This document shows positions 61,156 through 64,000 of a DNA stretch of 64,000 nt, one piece after another. Position 1 is the stretch's first letter. Each line of letters opens with the position of its first letter. The notes below the pieces were generated by a model that made no database searches, had not been told where the DNA came from, and worked only from the letters and a program-made list of their open reading frames with translations. This stretch comes from Acinetobacter pullicarnis (GTDB lineage: Bacteria > Pseudomonadota > Gammaproteobacteria > Pseudomonadales > Moraxellaceae), in the NCBI RefSeq assembly GCF_006352475.1, contig NZ_VCMZ01000001.1:806001-870000 (forward strand), read 5' to 3'. The position numbers were made by a program, and so were the translations under genes.

Positions 61156-62391
61156 TTAGGCATCAGCCCATTTCTTGAAAATTAGGCAGGCGTTTACACC
61201 GCCAAAACCGAAACTGTTACTCATCACAGTATTCAGTTTTGTATCACGTTTTTCAAGTACGATATCAAATCCTTTGGCACCTTCGTCTAATTCTGTGACA
61301 TTAATATTGGGTGCAATAAAGTCATTTTGCATCATGAGCACAGAATAAATCGCTTCTTGTACGCCTGCCGCACCCAAGCTATGACCCGTCATTGACTTGG
61401 TTGAACTGACGGGCGGAACATTGCCTTCACCAAATGCACGTTCCATGGCTTTAAGTTCAGTCACGTCACCAGCTGGGGTTGAAGTACCATGCGTATTGAC
61501 ATAATCAATCGTATCCACACCATGTTGTTTGGCTTCTTCTAAAGCCATCAGCACACAACGTGTTGCGCCTTCACCGCTTGGTGCAACCATGTCTGCACCA
61601 TCACTATTTGCTGCATAAGCAACGACTTCAGCCAAAATGTTGGCGCCACGTGCTTGGGCATGTTCAAGTGATTCGAGTACGACGAAGCCACCACCACCCG
61701 CAATGACAAAGCCGTCACGGTCAACAGAGTACGGACGTGATGCAGTGGTAGGAGTGTCGTTATATTTGCTCGACATTGCACCCATGGCATCAAACAATAA
61801 GCTTTGCGACCAGTGATCTTCTTCACCACCACCAGCAAGCATCAGGTCTTGTTTACCCAATTGAATCAGGTTATACGCATAGCCAATCGCATCGGCAGAG
61901 GTTGCACAAGCACTGGTAATCGAGTGAGCAACACCTTGCAATTTAAATGCAACGCCAAGGTTGGCAGTAATGGTATTTGACATATTACGTGGCACAAAGA
62001 ATGGACCAATTTTACGTGCACCTTTTTCTTCGAGGAGCTTAATCATTTCGGCCACAGACGCAGTTGAGTTACCACCCGAACCACCTGCAATACCATAACG
62101 CGGATTACCCGCAAGTTGTTCTGTTGTTAAGCCTGCTTGTTCAACAGCGGCCAATGCTGAGTTATAGGCATACATTGCACAAACGCCCATAAAACGTTTT
62201 ACTTTACGGTCAATATGATCGAAATCTTGTTCTGCGGCTGCGCTGACATGGCTTTTAAAATTGAGCTCAGCATAGACTGGGTTGTGGTTTGTGCCAGAAA
62301 TCCCGTTTTGCAAAGCGTGGGTCACATCTTCGAGTGAATTTCCTATACACGAGTTAATACCCATACCTGTAATAACAACACGACGAGTCAT
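61156..62391 (-). CDS. fabB: Beta-ketoacyl-ACP synthase I
   Basis: A 411-residue thiolase-fold condensing enzyme of fatty acid elongation. The catalytic Cys is in TSACATSADAIGYA, the two histidines are in NTHGTSTPAGD and MTGHSLGAAG, and the end SNSFGFGGVNACLIF is typical. The IGNSLEDV N-terminus and length fit FabB (KAS I) better than FabF. AGGA lies 7 nt before the ATG. The hemJ gene follows closely. Confidence 0.9.
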   Translation of the reverse strand: MTRRVVITGMGINSCIGNSLEDVTHALQNGISGTNHNPVYAELNFKSHVSAAAEQDFDHIDRKVKRFMGVCAMYAYNSALAAVEQAGLTTEQLAGNPRYGIAGGSGGNSTASVAEMIKLLEEKGARKIGPFFVPRNMSNTITANLGVAFKLQGVAHSITSACATSADAIGYAYNLIQLGKQDLMLAGGGEEDHWSQSLLFDAMGAMSSKYNDTPTTASRPYSVDRDGFVIAGGGGFVVLESLEHAQARGANILAEVVAYAANSDGADMVAPSGEGATRCVLMALEEAKQHGVDTIDYVNTHGTSTPAGDVTELKAMERAFGEGNVPPVSSTKSMTGHSLGAAGVQEAIYSVLMMQNDFIAPNINVTELDEGAKGFDIVLEKRDTKLNTVMSNSFGFGGVNACLIFKKWADA

Positions 62392-62738
62392 GCAAAGTCC
62401 TTTAAATCGAATAGAAGAGAATGGAGTTGATTTAACCGTGTTTCGGTTATTGCTGCAATGGCGAAAAATATAGAAAGATTGTAATTGTACAGCGAAATTG
62501 GCGATGCATCACATCTATAAAGTAACTTAAAACACTGTTGATTCATACAGATTGATCGTTCATCTCTCGATGATTTGATTCCAAAGTTTAGGTTTGGAAC
62601 ATGATTTTAAGACTCAGACAATACGCTTGTATTGGCTCTCCTTGAAAGGCATAGGTATCTACCGTATTGGTCTTAACGGACTGGTTTTATGCCCTCTCTT
62701 TTCAAGGAGAGGGTAAGGGAGAGGTGCGCTGACCCCCA
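62392..62738. other. Intergenic region between DUF4132 gene and fabB
   Basis: About 350 bp. It holds the CCCTCTC...GAGAGGG palindrome at 62693-62714 near the end of the DUF4132 gene and presumably the fabB promoter. No ORF is supported. Confidence 0.5.
62693..62714. repeat. REP-type palindrome, second copy
   Basis: CCCTCTC-TTTTCAAG-GAGAGGG is followed by TAAGGGAGAGG. It shares its arms and orientation with the element at 35948-35968 between hisD and hisC. Confidence 0.65.
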
Positions 62739-64000
62739 TCACCAAGGGGTCTTTTTCTCCCACTCAGGATCAAAGCCTGAGCAAGCATCGGCAATGGTCA
62801 AATAGTCGGCATAGCTTTCTGCCAGTAAAATTGGAGGTACCGTATTGATTGCAATGGCGGTGTTATTCCAAGCGCGTTTGCCCGGACGTTCAAAGACCAA
62901 TTCATACAGTACCGCTGGAATATTTTCCTCTGGCACATAGCTGCCACTAAAACTGATATGTACCTCTAGCCCAAGCTGCGCATAGGATTTGGTATAACGA
63001 TCAAAAGAACCACCATCTTCAATGGTCGCACGCTTATAGCCAAGTTTATTTGCCACACCACGCAGGGTGAAGGTATCGGTTAACCAACCTTTACGATCAT
63101 CAATCAGTTCTGCTTTGGTATCTGCAAGGCTTGGTAACTGATGGGTCATTTGCTCAAATAAGCATTTGACTTTGTAATCTTTAAAGTGAGCAAGCCATGC
63201 TGCCGCTTGTGCTGCGGTGACAAAAACTGCATGTGAAATTTGAATCTTGCTGTTCGGTTGCAACTCAATTTCATCATCGTCTAAATTGAGCAGGCTGCCA
63301 TCATCACTAGGGCGGAAATAGTGCAGTTCACCATTTTCCAAAACCTCTTGCCAAACCAAACGTTGAATCAAACGACGCATAATTGGATGTGCTGCGATAT
63401 ATTCTTGCCATTCAGCAACCGGCCATTGGCGTTGACTACACATTGCTTCATAAAGACGTAAGATTTGCAGGTCGATGACTTGCTTGAGTTCTTTTTTACT
63501 GTTGCTGAATGCAGCTTTAGCTTCTTTGACCAAGGCTTCATCATCGTTTTGACGGGCAGCACGCAAGGCTTTGATGACTTTGCCGTCTTCATTTTTCAGC
63601 ACAAAGCTATCTTTGTCATCGACATAAGCCGTGAGTACCCGAGCACCAAAGTCTAAGTTTAAAATGCCATGTTCATCTAAACCTGCCGTTGGAATGGTGC
63701 GATCTGCCAGTTCATCACTGCTCCAATGATTACGCTCAGCAATTTCAGCAACCAAGTTCTGCGCCAAACGTTGTACTGATGCGGTGCGATAACGCCGTGA
63801 TAGGCCTAATAGTAGTTGAATCACCAACGGATCATTACTGGAGGATAGGGCAGAAATCATCGCTTCAATTTGGGCACGGCGCTGATAATGCTGTTTCATA
63901 TAGTCTTGCAGTTGTTTAACTGCGTAACTTCCTTGGGCGGCACAGATAAATGCCAAGATCCCTTTACTTTTAATCGCGGAACCTAAGTAGGTGAGTAAAT
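62739..64000 (-). CDS. DUF4132 (MolR-like) protein, C-terminal part
   Basis: The 3' end of a long gene; the frame stays open to the right edge (at least 420 codons) and the start lies outside. The last 130 residues (RKGWLTDTFTLRGVANKLGY, then SFDRYTKSYAQLGLEVHISFSG and AWNNTAIAINTVPPILLAESY) look like the DUF4132 domain found at the C-terminus of MolR/YehI-type proteins. The upstream part is helical. No catalytic residue or function is known. An apparent start at 63956 is an internal Leu codon (TTG). Confidence 0.65.
   Translation of the reverse strand, partial: LLTYLGSAIKSKGILAFICAAQGSYAVKQLQDYMKQHYQRRAQIEAMISALSSSNDPLVIQLLLGLSRRYRTASVQRLAQNLVAEIAERNHWSSDELADRTIPTAGLDEHGILNLDFGARVLTAYVDDKDSFVLKNEDGKVIKALRAARQNDDEALVKEAKAAFSNSKKELKQVIDLQILRLYEAMCSQRQWPVAEWQEYIAAHPIMRRLIQRLVWQEVLENGELHYFRPSDDGSLLNLDDDEIELQPNSKIQISHAVFVTAAQAAAWLAHFKDYKVKCLFEQMTHQLPSLADTKAELIDDRKGWLTDTFTLRGVANKLGYKRATIEDGGSFDRYTKSYAQLGLEVHISFSGSYVPEENIPAVLYELVFERPGKRAWNNTAIAINTVPPILLAESYADYLTIADACSGFDPEWEKKTPW

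Overview
The window is chromosomal DNA from a gammaproteobacterium that I place in Acinetobacter (Moraxellaceae). The grounds are the AT-rich composition, the 16S rRNA sequence, and characteristic gene orders and variants: trxA next to rho, a short 274-residue AccA overlapping tilS, the fabB-hemJ pair, an isolated gspE, and a gigA/gigB-like phosphatase and STAS pair. The species cannot be settled by eye. I see no prophage, insertion sequence, integron, plasmid backbone or CRISPR array. This is mostly core genome with one copper-resistance cluster and a few poorly described membrane and proteolysis genes.

Layout. 1-9 kb: the first codons of rho, trxA, then ppx, accA, tilS, proC and yggT, with polA convergent. 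9-19 kb: a large DUF2339 membrane protein, an MscS channel with a DUF432-type partner, the type II secretion ATPase gspE, a nitrilase-family amidase, the gigA/gigB-like pair and an MlaA homologue. 19.2-25.1 kb: a complete rRNA operon (16S, tRNA-Ile, tRNA-Ala, 23S, 5S) with two promoters, RNase III processing stems and a terminator. 25-29.5 kb: a lytic transglycosylase and the gltIJKL glutamate/aspartate ABC importer. 29.9-37.2 kb: rpoN-hpf, ibaG-murA-hisG, hisD and hisC.

37-48.5 kb: pabB, two divergent Nudix hydrolases, a gamma carbonic anhydrase homologue, tsaB-uppP-rsmJ, then a membrane C13 (legumain-like) peptidase, a DUF898 membrane protein, a membrane M48 metallopeptidase, a DUF2218 protein and rpe. 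48.8-52.8 kb: a copper module (CopL-like small protein, copA with Met/His-rich repeats, copB), then a guanidine-II riboswitch controlling a guanidinium exporter of the SMR family. 53-64 kb: poxB, an unknown membrane protein, thiD, a HAD phosphatase, a CitMHS transporter, a secreted alpha/beta hydrolase lipoprotein, fabB-hemJ and the 3' part of a DUF4132 gene that runs off the end.

The clearest regulatory element is the two-hairpin guanidine-II riboswitch at about 52390-52460. The second aptamer hairpin and a ribosome-binding-site-sequestering helix are mutually exclusive, so the switching mechanism can be read from the sequence. The least explained parts are a possible small RNA or long leader at 44735-44951, the C13/DUF898/M48 cluster, a 12-bp tandem repeat built on DnaA-box-like words at about 48547-48635, and a widely spaced perfect inverted repeat between gltI and rpoN. 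I did not find a clearly new multi-gene defence or mobile system.
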